From contig CM057129.1 in the NCBI GenBank assembly GCA_029964075.1, forward strand, positions 25,225,430 through 25,289,429: a DNA stretch of 64,000 nt. The letters are read 5' to 3'. This stretch comes from Patiria pectinifera (Eukaryota; Echinodermata; Asteroidea; Valvatida; Asterinidae). The position numbers were made by a program, and so were the translations under genes. Positions 37,682 through 47,827 of this stretch are shown piece after piece (the stretch's first letter is position 1; every line of letters starts with the position of its first letter). The notes beneath the pieces are model-generated. The model ran no database searches. It was given only the letters and a program-made list of their open reading frames with translations, and was not told the DNA's origin.

Positions 37682-38138
37682 TTAACCCTGCGCAGAGTGA
37701 CCTCCGTGCCGTGGATACGCAGGTGACCGACTTTTTTGAAGAAAAAAAATTTGAGGGCCAATGACGGTCACCTTCCATCTAATTCTCATTCAACCCTTGC
37801 CAAATCAGCTGGTTCAATGAACTTTGCAGCCAGGGCTTCACCCAAGCCGTGTCAACAAACTTTCGACCAGGCCTCCTGCCAAGTCTCATTGAAACATATT
37901 ATACAAACACCTGTAACTTGACACAGCCATCTCCCTTCATAGCCGCAAACCACAGCCGCCAATCAATTATCTTTTAAGTGCACTGTCTGGCTACTGCCTG
38001 GACACTGTCTGGCACGTGGCTTTTTGTTGTTTTGACATGAATAGGGTCTTGCGTAGTGTGGGGAAGTACCTGTGGCCTAAAGGGCCACCGTTGGCGAGTT
38101 CTGATAAACATTTTTTTGTAAACGCTGCGCAGGGTTAA
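37682..38138. mobile_element. piggyBac-like MITE with TTAA duplication
   Basis: TTAA (37682-37685) is followed by CCCTGCGCAG. The right end is CTGCGCAGGG followed by TTAA (38135-38138). CCC termini with a TTAA target are hallmarks of piggyBac elements. The 449-bp interior has no transposase. Confidence 0.78.
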
Positions 38139-39070
38139 GAACTTACAAAGCACTGCTCAATATAACCGGGGGGGGGGGAATGTACAAAAATATCTTCATC
38201 TTCAATCTAACATTTCGGTTACAAATGACAAGTAGAGTGTTTGCACTTTCACAAAATGCATTTGAGGTTTGCTTAGTTTAAATTTACAAACTAAATGTTT
38301 TAGTCTTAATGTACAACGAAATACAATGTCAACACCCTCGTTGGTCGAACAAACAATTTGTAAACAAAAAATGAAATAACTATTGGAAAAAGGAAGCTCT
38401 GTATTACACAAAGAGCGCCCTCTATTGTCTACAATTTTAAAAACAGAATGACAAAAAAATGACTTTGACATCTATTTCCTTAACGTAAATCTTAGTGTGG
38501 TTAAAACATTAATTAAACAAATCCGTAAAAAAAGAAAAGATAAAAATGACAAAGTAACAATAATCGTACAGCCCATATTTTTTTTACTGCTATGATGGAA
38601 ACGTTGACACGAATTATCTCAAAGTGTTAAGGATGTATACTATTTTCGAGTTTCATTTCAAAAAAATAGATTTGTACAATTGTTATTTTCCTAGCAATAC
38701 ACAAGTTATTCCATTTTGAAAGAGACATCAAACGAAAAAAACAAATCACCGACGCTTAGGTATTGAATTATTTCTTCACAAAATTCAAAATGTTAGCTGC
38801 CAGACAATAATTTGGCTCTCGTTAAAACAAAAATACAAATTGAAAATTCGTTGAGAGAAAAAAAAATGTGGTTTTTTTTTAAGCACATCAGTGTGAAACT
38901 TTCCACTGCACCACTTTATACATTATAAGTGTTGTATATAACAACAAACCAACATCAGTAAATGTTTCTTTCTTTAGTAATATTGTTGACGCTAAGTCCA
39001 TACGAGTTTGTTCCTGTTTCTCTACTTTTCATGTAAGCACATAAACTCAACTGGATGTGTTCTACATATC
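38139..39070. other. AT-rich non-coding spacer
   Basis: No exon or clear repeat is recognised; poly-G at 38168-38177. Confidence 0.35.
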
Positions 39071-39074
39071 AAAT

Positions 39075-39545
39075 GTCAGGACCATTGTTTTAGTGAAGTT
39101 CTGCATGTAGCACTTTCAAAATATATGATATTATATAGGATATGAAAGCCCAATTCATAAGCTTTTCTTTTAGTACAAGAATCGTTCAAATCACTCATGT
39201 ACTTTTCAAGTTGCAGAATTTTAAACACAATCACCGTTTTAAAGTTCTGTCCACGCATCACAGAAAAGTCGTGTGTTCTTTCAGCAACACGAAAACAATT
39301 CACACACATCCCTGGCCTGATATGTTTTCGTTTTGCTGAAAGAACACTCACTTAGCTTTTTGTGATGCGTGGACAGAATTTTAAAACGGTGGTTGTGTTT
39401 AAAAATTCCGTAACTTAAAAAATGCATAATTGATTTGGATGATTCTTGTAATAAACGAAAGCTTTAATATAAATTGGACTTTTATATCCTAGCTTGTGAA
39501 AGTGCTACATGCAGAATTTCACTAAAACAATGGTCCTGACATTTG
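39075..39545. repeat. 470-bp palindrome next to SLC10 copy 2 stop
   Basis: The outer arms ATGTCAGGACCATTGTTTTA and TAAAACAATGGTCCTGACAT are exact complements. Long imperfect pairing continues inward through GTTCTGCATGTAGCACTTTC, TTCTGTCCACGCATCACA and GTGTTCTTTCAGCA to a small loop near 39310. The palindrome begins 17 bases past the stop codon of SLC10 copy 2 on its minus strand. Confidence 0.82.
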
Positions 39546-39552
39546 GGTTTCT

Positions 39553-39558
39553 TTTATT
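39553..39558 (-). terminator. Candidate polyadenylation signal of SLC10 copy 2
   Basis: On the minus strand AATAAA starts four bases after the TAA stop (TAATAGAATAAAAG). If used, cleavage would fall at the edge of the adjoining palindrome and give a very short 3' UTR. Confidence 0.4.
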
Positions 39559-39561
39559 CTA

Positions 39562-39951
39562 TTACTCACTCTGTACAAACACAGGAGTAGGGAGATAATA
39601 CCTATAAATCCTATGCATAGCAGATAAAAGGAATCCAATCACAAGATACTGGATAAGAAACAGGGTGGGTATGGGCAAGGTGGACACCAGCACGTCCCCC
39701 GTTAAGGAAGTATGGACGATGGTCTTCGCGAGTAGAATACTCTTACTGGCCGAAGAGAGCGCCATGGCACGGCATGACCCGTGCGTCTGTCCGCTGAGGT
39801 AGCCGAGGATGTACGTACCAGACATGAGGATCAAGTGGTAGAGGAGGACGGTGAAGAACTCCGAGACTGAGAAGTGCAGGGAGTGTGGGATGGTGGTGCC
39901 AACGAGGATGAGCATGGCGACGATGATAAGAGTGGGCGTGTAACCCAGAGC
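39562..39951 (-). CDS. SLC10 copy 2 exon 3 with stop codon
   Basis: Follows CTCCAG, begins ALGYTPTLIIVAMLILVGTT, contains CRAMALSSASKS and ends PTPVFVQSE. It is eight residues shorter at the C-terminus than copy 1. Confidence 0.84.
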   Translation of the reverse strand, partial: ALGYTPTLIIVAMLILVGTTIPHSLHFSVSEFFTVLLYHLILMSGTYILGYLSGQTHGSCRAMALSSASKSILLAKTIVHTSLTGDVLVSTLPIPTLFLIQYLVIGFLLSAMHRIYRYYLPTPVFVQSE

Positions 39952-42900
39952 CTGGAGATCATTGTGAACAAGTGTATCTCTTTAAAAAAAAAAATGATAT
40001 GAAGGATTCTTCATCACACCAACCAAAGCGCAGTTATATAGACCATGTGACCTGTGACGTCATGCACAGTTAAACGTTTTAAGAGCAACAGTATATTCCA
40101 AACAAAATAATGAAATAAATTGTCTTTATATTCTCAAAAAACTTTTACTAAAAAAGTCACATGAAAGTGGCCAGGAATCGCCTCAGATTGCACCACAGAG
40201 CATCCATATTCCAAATTAAGCCACGACATATAAAGGGCTTTGCGCTCCGCTTTCGCATTAATTTTGTCCGTCCTTTAGAAATTCAAGCACCCCCGGCAAA
40301 AGTTTGTTCCAGCGGCAGTGATAAAAGTAGTAATTTTTCATCCTGTACACAAAAAGAATTGCCACAGTAAGGGATTGCCACTGTACCATAATATTGTGCA
40401 TGTCCTAATCCTTACAAACAACATGGCACACAACAAGACAAGAGTACAAATGAATTTGATGAAAATACCTTTTATTTTGCACCTGAACTGTATCTCATCG
40501 TTTGCAGTTCTATTTTATACCCTTTCAGCATGATAAATATTAATTATTTAAAAAAAAAACAACAACAACAACAATTCTAAAGAAATTGCACAAATGAAGG
40601 ATAATTGTACAGCAGGTTTACAGTAAAAATGTTTCACTGTTTGAAATACTTTTGTACAGGATGACAAATGACTACTTTTACATAATTGGCATTTTCTCAG
40701 CAACCCAAAGTGCTATTTCATGATTTGTTTAGTATTTGAAAGGTTGACGTAGCGGTACTTTCCTCACCTTCCACCGCATGCCCGGGTTCGAATGCCCGCC
40801 TCTAATTCCTTGGGTTATTCCAGAATGTTCTTTTGGGCTTTTCCTCCCACCTCTAAAACTGTAATTGCTTCTTATTGTCTTCTCTCCACAGGTTTCTTCA
40901 GGCTTGCGAGCTACAGTGCCTAGAGCACTTTTGAGAAATCCTTGGTTTCATCACCAGAAATGATCAATGTATAATAAAACGCTCTCAGCTTTAATCTGTT
41001 ACCCAAAACATAAAAATCCACCTATCCCTTTTTTTAAAAGGTAACTGTTTTAGGGTTGCATTTTTGTTGTTGTTAAGGGGGTGGGGGTCACCCTGTATAG
41101 TTGACACAGTGGGAGGGCGTATTTGCAGCGGGTAATTATGTAAATAGAGAAATAGCGCCTTCCCGTGTCCGCATATCGCAACAACAACAAAAATCCCAGC
41201 ACACCCAAGCCCCACAAGAGTTTTGTTACATTCATTTTAACACAAAAAAGCGCAACATTTTTCACTCACCAAAACAATCTTGTCCGCCATTTTCTGCTTG
41301 CGGTGCCTGACTGTCATTCCTATAGCGATGTAACCGATCGCGACACAGAGTGCGATCACTATGACATTGTTGGGAAGCACGGCAAGCTTCAGTTGTCTGT
41401 ACGCCCTGGAGCACATGTAGATGCCCAGGGGAATCATGCCCACAGACATCAGGGTAGTCAACACGAACACGGATAGGCTGGACAAAAATAAGGGCTGGAA
41501 ATAAATCCAAGAGTCGGGGCGTAAACCCCGGGGAGAGAGATGCGGGTATCCCATCACCCACCCCTATACTTTTAGACTGGAGGGTTATTGGATCATCCCA
41601 TACCCCCCCCCCCCTCCCTTCGTGGTGAACACCAAAAAATGCGGACTTTGCGGTATTTTCGAATTTCCCAACGACCAAGCGGGAGTGTCATGGCCAAGCG
41701 GTTAAGAACACCAGACTCATGCCCTGGTGTTTCAGAGGCAACAGTGACGTGGGTTCGAGCCCGCCGGGTGGACAATTATGCCCTTGGGCAAGGCACTTGT
41801 AAATTATTGCTTCGTCCTTCGGATGGGACGTAAATCAGTAGTTCCTGTGTGTTGTGTAATCCAATGCACGTAAAAGAACCCAGTGGCACTTATCGCTAAG
41901 AGAAGGGGTTTGCCCCGGTGTTTCTGGTCTCCTGTATGAACTCCCACGCGGAGTATTTTTGAGATGAACCAACCAAGAACCAAGAAACGGGTACAGTTGT
42001 AAATGAGCCGTTTAATTTAAGGTTAAGGCGCGTGACCAAGTATGCAAAACATGAACATCTTTATCATAAACAGCGCCCCTAGTGTAATGGGGTGTCTAGC
42101 AACCCCCCCCCCCCCTCGAATTTCCAAGGCCGTGCAATTTTTCAATGTTGGTCAACCCCCGCCCCTCATCTTCGGCACAGATATACGCCAATGCCAAGAG
42201 TTATAGTTATTAGATTGACCGGTAGTATATTGTTCATACTGTAAACACGTCAGACTGATGACCCAGTGGACATATTACATTATAACACAAAAGGCTGGAC
42301 AAACGGGGGTCAATAGAAATAAAAGAGCATGGAATACTTTTTACATTCGCCGGTATTATTGTCACATTGAATACCGGTCAAATTTTACCTGAAAAGCGTA
42401 TAAAAGGCAAAAAAACTACACCCCCCCCCCAAAAAAAAGACGAGATCTGAATCATTCACTGCAGGTGCAGTAGTCCATGTATTGACCGAGAACACGTACT
42501 GATTATATTGGAAGGTGTAACTGATTGTTCCATCAGTTAAAAGTCAGAGTGATGCGATCTTCATGATATAATTCGAAATACAATGTATATGCTTTTTTTT
42601 GGCTGAGGCGGAAAAGAAAATGTTGTAACCAGAAGCTAGGATTCAGTGTTTGTTGTTCGGGGGCACTCTGGGACATCATTTTCTGGAAGAAAACATGACT
42701 ATGCCAAACAACAAGCTCTTTTTGCTACCAAGTCCGAAACTCGTTCCCCATCCCATATCACTGAATACAACACGTAATTTATACTTAACTTAGACTGCTC
42801 CTTGAATCGGATAATGACAGCAGGTTTATAAAACTTCTTTCTCCATTTCCGTTAAGATAACAATTTCAGCCCGAAGTTTTCAAACTTACCAAAGGCACAC

Positions 42901-43239
42901 GTCGGCTTGGGTGTAGTAGGCGAAAACGGGTGATAGCGCCCCGGCCGGGCATATGGATGTTATGAGAAGGGTCAGACCGTAAGAATAGTGCAGATGTATG
43001 ATCAGTGACAAGACGTAAGCCGTGAGAGGAGCCAGGATAACGGAGACCATCATGGAAAGCCACAGAGCTACGGATTGCTGGACACACTTGGTGAAGTCGT
43101 CAGGCTTGACTTTGCATCCGAAGAGGAAGGAGCTCAGTGCTAGGGAGGCTAGGAGAAGGTATCGCTGGAGGTTGGTGACCAGAAGTACCGTCGAAGCAGG
43201 GTAAAACGTGTCATCGTGGGCAAGGTCGTGATCATCCAT
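39562..43239 (-). CDS. SLC10-family transporter, copy 2 (3 exons)
   Basis: The exons, in transcript order, are 43239-42890, 41477-41270 and 39951-39562, all GT-AG, 315 residues. Intron positions and phases match copy 1 exactly, so the pair is a tandem duplication. Diagnostic blocks are SICPAGALSPVFAYY (95-109), LTTLMSVGMIPLGIYMC, and CRAMALSSASKS (246-257). The Na+-site changes parallel copy 1: Ser66 for Gln77, Pro104 for Asn115, Cys117 for Ser128, Phe121 for Thr132, Ser252 for Glu260 and Lys256 for Gln264 (bacterial ASBT numbering). It is a polytopic membrane protein; coupling ion and substrate are unknown. The start was chosen at AAGATGG (A at -3, G at +4); the longer open frame begins with a TTG. 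Introns carry SINEs (40745-40990 and 41690-41990). It has a polar, acidic N-terminus (DDHDLAHDD) unlike copy 1. Confidence 0.85.
40745..40990 (+). mobile_element. tRNA-derived SINE, second family
   Basis: A tRNA-like head (GTTGACGTAGCGGTACTTTC ... B box GGGTTCGAATGCC at 40792-40804) is followed by a unique body and a tail GTGCCTAGAGCACTTTTGAG, ending near GTATAATAAAACGC. It differs in body from the 41690 family and lies in intron 2 of SLC10 copy 2. Confidence 0.55.
41270..41477 (-). CDS. SLC10 copy 2 exon 2
   Basis: A 208-base exon between TGTCCAG and GTGAGT completes the Cys codon and codes for LSVFVLTTLMSVGMIPLGIY through QKMADKIVL. Confidence 0.85.
41690..41990 (+). mobile_element. tRNA-derived SINE, plus strand
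   Basis: A-box-like TGGCCAAGCGGTTAAG (41700-41715) and B box GGTTCGAGCCC (41752-41762) give a tRNA-like head. The central domain CCTTGGGCAAGGCACTTG, CTTCGTCCTTCGGATGGGAC and TGCACGTAAAAGAACCCAGT follows. The same blocks occur in reverse at 33000-33360. It lies in intron 1 of SLC10 copy 2. Confidence 0.78.
41995..42885. other. Rest of intron 1 of SLC10 copy 2
   Basis: AT-rich intron sequence with poly-C tracts (42101-42114, 42420-42431). No further feature is seen. Confidence 0.4.
42890..43239 (-). CDS. SLC10 copy 2 exon 1
   Basis: Codes for residues 1-116, from MDDHDLAHDDTFYPASTVLL to TQADVCL, ending TG before a GTAAGT donor. It lines up along its length with exon 1 of copy 1. Confidence 0.84.
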
Positions 43240-43654
43240 CTTCACCAAAGTAACCCTCTTACTAACCCACGACAGTAAAAGCTGGACAGAAACTATACTT
43301 GTTGTCCCCTCGCTCGTTACTTATAATTCCTCTTTGCATAAAGCTCGTGTCAAAAGTCAACAAATTGCCCTGCAAACTGATTCCTCTTCTAGTGTGTATC
43401 TACAGCAGAGAACTGCATTTCCAGTCCACCAACTTCGCAGAAAAGGGCCACAAAAGCTTCAGGAGTTGCCAGGGTCGTGTCTTGTCCCCCAGAAAGTGGG
43501 ATCATAACATGTGAGCATTATGCCCATAGCGATTTAGTTCCTCATCTACCTGTATGGGGGCTGCGACTGAAATATAATGGGAATCTAAGCCATTGTTGTA
43601 AGTGATTCAGGGTAACTTGAGTTGTTTGCTACCCTGGTCTTTTTTTCCTCCAAA

Positions 43655-43830
43655 ATAAAAATTTATGGAACATAGGATCATGTGCCTTTGGTGCATTATT
43701 CGTTTGAAGCAATAAAATTGCTCAACATCTTAGCAGAGTGCACAAAAACTAACTTGTTGAAGTTTCAGCTCAATAGATACTTTATATTTTGAAAACGGAG
43801 AATGCTGCACAAAATTTTGTTGGGGTCTAG
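43655..43830 (+). mobile_element. Diverged fragment of TTAA MITE family B
   Basis: TGCATTATTCGTTTGAAGCA, AACTAACTTGTTGAAGTTTC and AGCTCAATAG occur in the same order as in the family B copy at 58330. It is an isolated half-element, without the central palindrome, upstream of SLC10 copy 2. Confidence 0.5.
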
Positions 43831-44514
43831 TTAACTGGATTCCGTTGCTAACGTACGCACGTAAAACCTGTGCCCCCCGCGCGGGCACATTTTCCAAAAT
43901 GACTGTTTTCTTCCAAATGACACAATTCCAGGCACATATTCGGTACCAGTCCTATCCTCACTTTGAGCGAGGATTTTCTCGTTAAATCGATAGGTTCGTG
44001 TCCGGATAATTGCAAAATGTTCATCTGTTTCGCGCCTTTAAGGTTATGAAACCTATGTCGAGTGCGTACTCATTATTGCACATATCGCAAGATCGGTTTG
44101 GGTTTTGTACCGAGTCTGCTCGTAATGGTAGACGTGTGATGTTGCGTTTAATTGGAATTGTTTGATGAATTTCAAATTCTAATTAATCAAGGCACTCGGT
44201 GCTAAGCCATTGTACGACATTGAGGACCTTTTATTGTTATCCTCTCAACAAAAGACAGCACAGAGGCCCTCGGTTTTTCACTGCCAGTTTGAAATTCGTC
44301 AATGAATATCCAAAAGAAAATTTAGTCGACACATGTATTCCAACAAAATGTGCCAGTGCATCAGTCCACTAGAGTATAAAACATGCAGTTAGGTGTATGG
44401 TAGACAGTGGCGTAGCAATTTTTTTCGGGGGAAAGGCGTAATAATTCTCTTGCATAATATTTAAAAGGCCTCTTTTTTAACCATTCGGCCGGAATATCCA
44501 AACAAGATCCCGCG

Positions 44515-44690
44515 CGCGGTGTCATATGAAAATTGGGCTCCTATGAAATCTGGTCTCATTTGCCTTATATGGACTCGCACGTGACCTATCACTGTCCTGA
44601 TTTGTTCACTAATGTGGCATGCGTAGTGCAACCCATGAGTCCGGATTTCATACAGTCCAGATTTCACACTACACCGGTACGTATTGTACG
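44515..44690 (+). repeat. Dispersed repeat, copy 1 of 2
   Basis: ATGAAAATTGGGCTCCTATG, ATATCTGG-type and ATGAGTCCGGATTTCATA segments end in CACACTACACCGGTACG. The same ordered blocks occur at 52245-52395 in an ATR intron. Confidence 0.55.
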
Positions 44691-45716
44691 TATATCCAGC
44701 ACGATATGGGACAGAGGGGGTACCCACCACCCAATCACCCTATGCAAATCCTAGAGTATTGTTACTTAACACATCCCCAGATATCTCAAAAGAATTTCTG
44801 AGATTCTGGTAACACAATGACCAACATAACAGGGGGTCCAGGCCTCCGTCCCATAACGCGAAGAATAAAAGGATTAAGAGTACTAGCCAAGGCTCAATGA
44901 ACAGAATGAATACTCCTTTAAGGCCGAATAACAAAAAAACATGTTTCTCGTCAGGGTTTTTGAAAAAAAGGAGGAAGAGGGTTTTTTTTTTTTTTTTTTA
45001 AATTTCAAGATGGCCGCCATTTTAAAATTTCCTGCAACCGTTGGTGTTTCCACTGTTCAAAGACACTTTTAAAATGAAAGGCAAGTTGGTCAAAAGAACT
45101 GAACATATTTACAGTTACATATTTGGCAAGTATGTATTTTCCGATGAATTTGTGGACTTTTTCGGTGTTTTTTTTTTACTGCATTTTTTTTAAAATAAAA
45201 AACAAAAAAAAATCCAGGCGGCCTCCAAAAACGAAGCCAGCGGGGACGAGAAACATGTTTTTGTTTTTGTTTTTTTTTACTTCGCCTAACCTGTCAATTA
45301 TGTTTCTCAACAATCGGGAGCTCAGGAGATTTGGACTGCGGGGTCAGCCATTAACCATTGGGTCAGTGGATATGGGTCGAAGACTATAAGCTTCATAAAT
45401 CTGGCTCTTGAAATTCATTTTATTCTTTATAGAAACGATCATGCAGGTTCTTCAATGAAACAAATAATATGCACTCCCCCCCCCCCAAGAAAAAAGAACG
45501 AAATCAACCATGTTTGCCCATTTCCTTCCAAACTTCACCATTAAAGTTTTGTTCTTAACAAGAACTGACACTTTTCACATTGGTTCAATAAAAGGCTTCA
45601 ATCCCACTCATTTACCAAAGAAGTAACCACGCCCCTCCAACGCTTTGCCTTTTACAGTCTAATGAGGGCGCACTTTTACCACTAGTCTGGCGAATTCGGT
45701 ACGCCAACTTTGCTAC

Positions 45717-45756
45717 CATTGATCTCCATATACACAGACTGGATAGGACATCGCGT
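45717..45756 (-). repeat. 40-bp repeat shared upstream of ATR, copy 1
   Basis: A 39-40-base block (minus-strand GATGTCCTATCCAGTCTGTG then TATATGGAGATCAATG) is repeated almost exactly in inverted orientation at 47789-47827. Both copies sit in CpG-rich surroundings. Confidence 0.6.
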
Positions 45757-46345
45757 ACGAACGTGCGTCCGCGCGCGCGTATTTTGAAAAGGGTAAAGAA
45801 CACAATTTCGCATTCGAGTTGTGTACACTTTCGAACGGAGGATTAAAAAATGAAGCTGGGTTTTCTTCGGTTTCTTTGTCATTTTTGAAAGAATAAAAGA
45901 AACAGAGATCTAAATTGGTCAAAATCGATGAGGAGTATAGTCAAGGTGTGCGCAGCATTAGATTGCTGGAGTCGGGAAGTAAGGAGCGTTGAAGAATAGG
46001 ACAATTATTCGCAAGTAAGTTGTTTTTTTAACGATGCCTATACAACATGGCATGGAGGAATATGAACATAGCAAATTATAATATCGTTAGTGTTGTCGCT
46101 CTGAGTTTGAGGGGATGGAGGCCTGTGTGGTAGCTAGCGAGATATTCTGTTCAAATTCCATGCGATCTAGACCTGTCATGCTGGTCGCCGTCCATGTTTT
46201 TTTAAGACATAGGCCTAGGCCTAAACGTGCATGACTGACCCGGCAATGGCAATGAACAAAAGTTGACTTGTTTAAAATAGTTTATTCGAATAACCTTTAT
46301 AACTTTTATATCCAAAATCTGATTTAATTATGTCTGCCTTGGCTT

Positions 46346-46515
46346 TAGCTCTACTCAGTGGAGCGCTGGAACGATCGGTACCCTCCGTACAAGTTTGTAC
46401 GGAGGGTACCTAGCCCTGGTGGACTCCCTTTCCTCCCTACGTTACGGAGGGATGAAGACTTCGTCCAACCTGGGCTAGGAGGGTACCGAAGTTCCAGCGA
46501 TCCACTCAGTAGAGC
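46346..46515. mobile_element. 170-bp palindromic MITE
   Basis: AGCTCTACTCAGTGGAGCGC at the left pairs with GCGATCCACTCAGTAGAGCT at the right. CTGGAACGATCGGTACCCTC also pairs with GAGGGTACCGAAGTTCCAG. A nested GTACCCTCCGTAC/GTACGGAGGGTAC hairpin lies near the left third. Non-coding. Confidence 0.75.
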
Positions 46516-47717
46516 TACCTTGGCTTAACGTTTACCGAAATGTTTCTATTATTTTTCTTTATAAAGAGAAACCGAGGAGATGGTTTATGCTAACTTACTG
46601 CACAAACTGGCCGATTGACCTTCATATCAACAAAGAACTTCAACAAACACGACAAAGCCATATAGCAAAAACCACCAGCTGCAGGACCGAGCCGGACGAA
46701 AATGGAGAAATTCACGGAGGGATGGAATCGACTGTATCATCCACTGAATGGAACATGCGATGTGATAGGCATCTGAACGTTTGACTTAATCAATTTTTAC
46801 GATGAGGAACTGCGAACATTGATTGATTTTGGTTTTGGAAAGAAGTTGTGAAGTTCAACGCAAGTATTTTTATGAGCTCCCAAGATGACTGTCACATTAT
46901 TGACAGTTTGTATGGTGAAGAAAGCAATGAGTAATTTTACGGTTTGAAATTATGTTGTGTACGCCGTTATATAGGATTACTAGCTATAGCCATATACACC
47001 GTCATATTCGCTCACAAAAACGATTCCCATTACATTTACAAGTAATTACATTTATTTTCAGAAGTAGAGCTAAACATCATTTAATTATAAAAAAGACCGT
47101 GCGTAGCTTGAATTGTTCTTTGACAAAATTAGTATAGTACTATTTTGGTTTGTGATTCATCTCCTTTCACACAATATCACAAGAGGTGAACGATGTCATT
47201 CCCTGATCAATCTAGGGACGGGAAGAAGTTTTTACTGATTACTTTGTAAAATTAAGGTTTGTTTACCTTTTAGATTGTAATTTGTGTATGTTCAGGTTTT
47301 TAAATAAATATATCAATCATTTGAATGAATCTCTCGTGTGAGTGTTCAGTTAAAAAAATATGATGTCATTTTAGCATATTATTAATACAATTATTCATTT
47401 CGTTGATGGAGTAATTCAGTGTGCTCTAATGACCAATGTGCCAAAAATGAAATGGCAATTTACTTACAATCATATTTGGGAGGGGAGGGATTAAAAAAAA
47501 AAGGGAAAAGGAAAAAGGAAAGGGGGGGGGGGAGTTCTTGAATTTCGAAAATGCATAATAAGAAAGTGTGGAAAAGCTGTTTGGAGGGATTGAGGGTAAC
47601 TCTTCATCGTTCAGTTATTTTTTTTTTTAAAGATTGTTTTGGAGGAACGCTTGAACTCCCTTCTGTAAGAAAAATTTCACTCAATAATCCGTTTTCCAAA
47701 GTAAACAAAGTGAAAGC

Positions 47718-47827
47718 ACAATGCGCGTTTACCCGTCTGACAGTAAACGCGCCGCCATTGTTCGGCCGCGCATTCGTGCACAAACACTGCGCGATGTCCT
47801 ATCCAGTCTGTGTATATGGAGATCAAT
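47718..47827 (+). promoter_or_regulatory. CpG-rich block, candidate ATR promoter
   Basis: GCGCGTTTACC, AACGCGCCGCCATTG and GGCCGCGCATTCG stand out from AT-rich surroundings. GCCGCCATTG resembles a YY1-type element often found near start sites of housekeeping genes. It lies 2.8 kb before the first ATR coding exon, so a spliced 5' leader would be needed. The CpG block ends in a repeat (47789-47827), so it may simply belong to a mobile element. Confidence 0.25.
47789..47827 (+). repeat. 40-bp repeat shared upstream of ATR, copy 2
   Basis: GATGTCCTATCCAGTCTGTG continues to TATATGGAGATCAATG, the inverted partner of 45717-45756. Confidence 0.6.

Noticed and set aside
43240..43248. Three-residue extension of SLC10 copy 2
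   Set aside because: The first codon is TTG. The following ATG has an ideal context.
44995..45020. AAGATGGCCGCCATTTT as a YY1-type promoter element
   Set aside because: The site is isolated in poly-T and AT-rich sequence 5.5 kb from the ATR start, with no CpG island around it.
46015..46020. GTAAGT donor after a possible ATR 5' leader exon
   Set aside because: ATTCGCAAG-GTAAGT-like context is attractive, but no upstream promoter or transcript evidence fixes it; GTAAGT occurs by chance at this rate.
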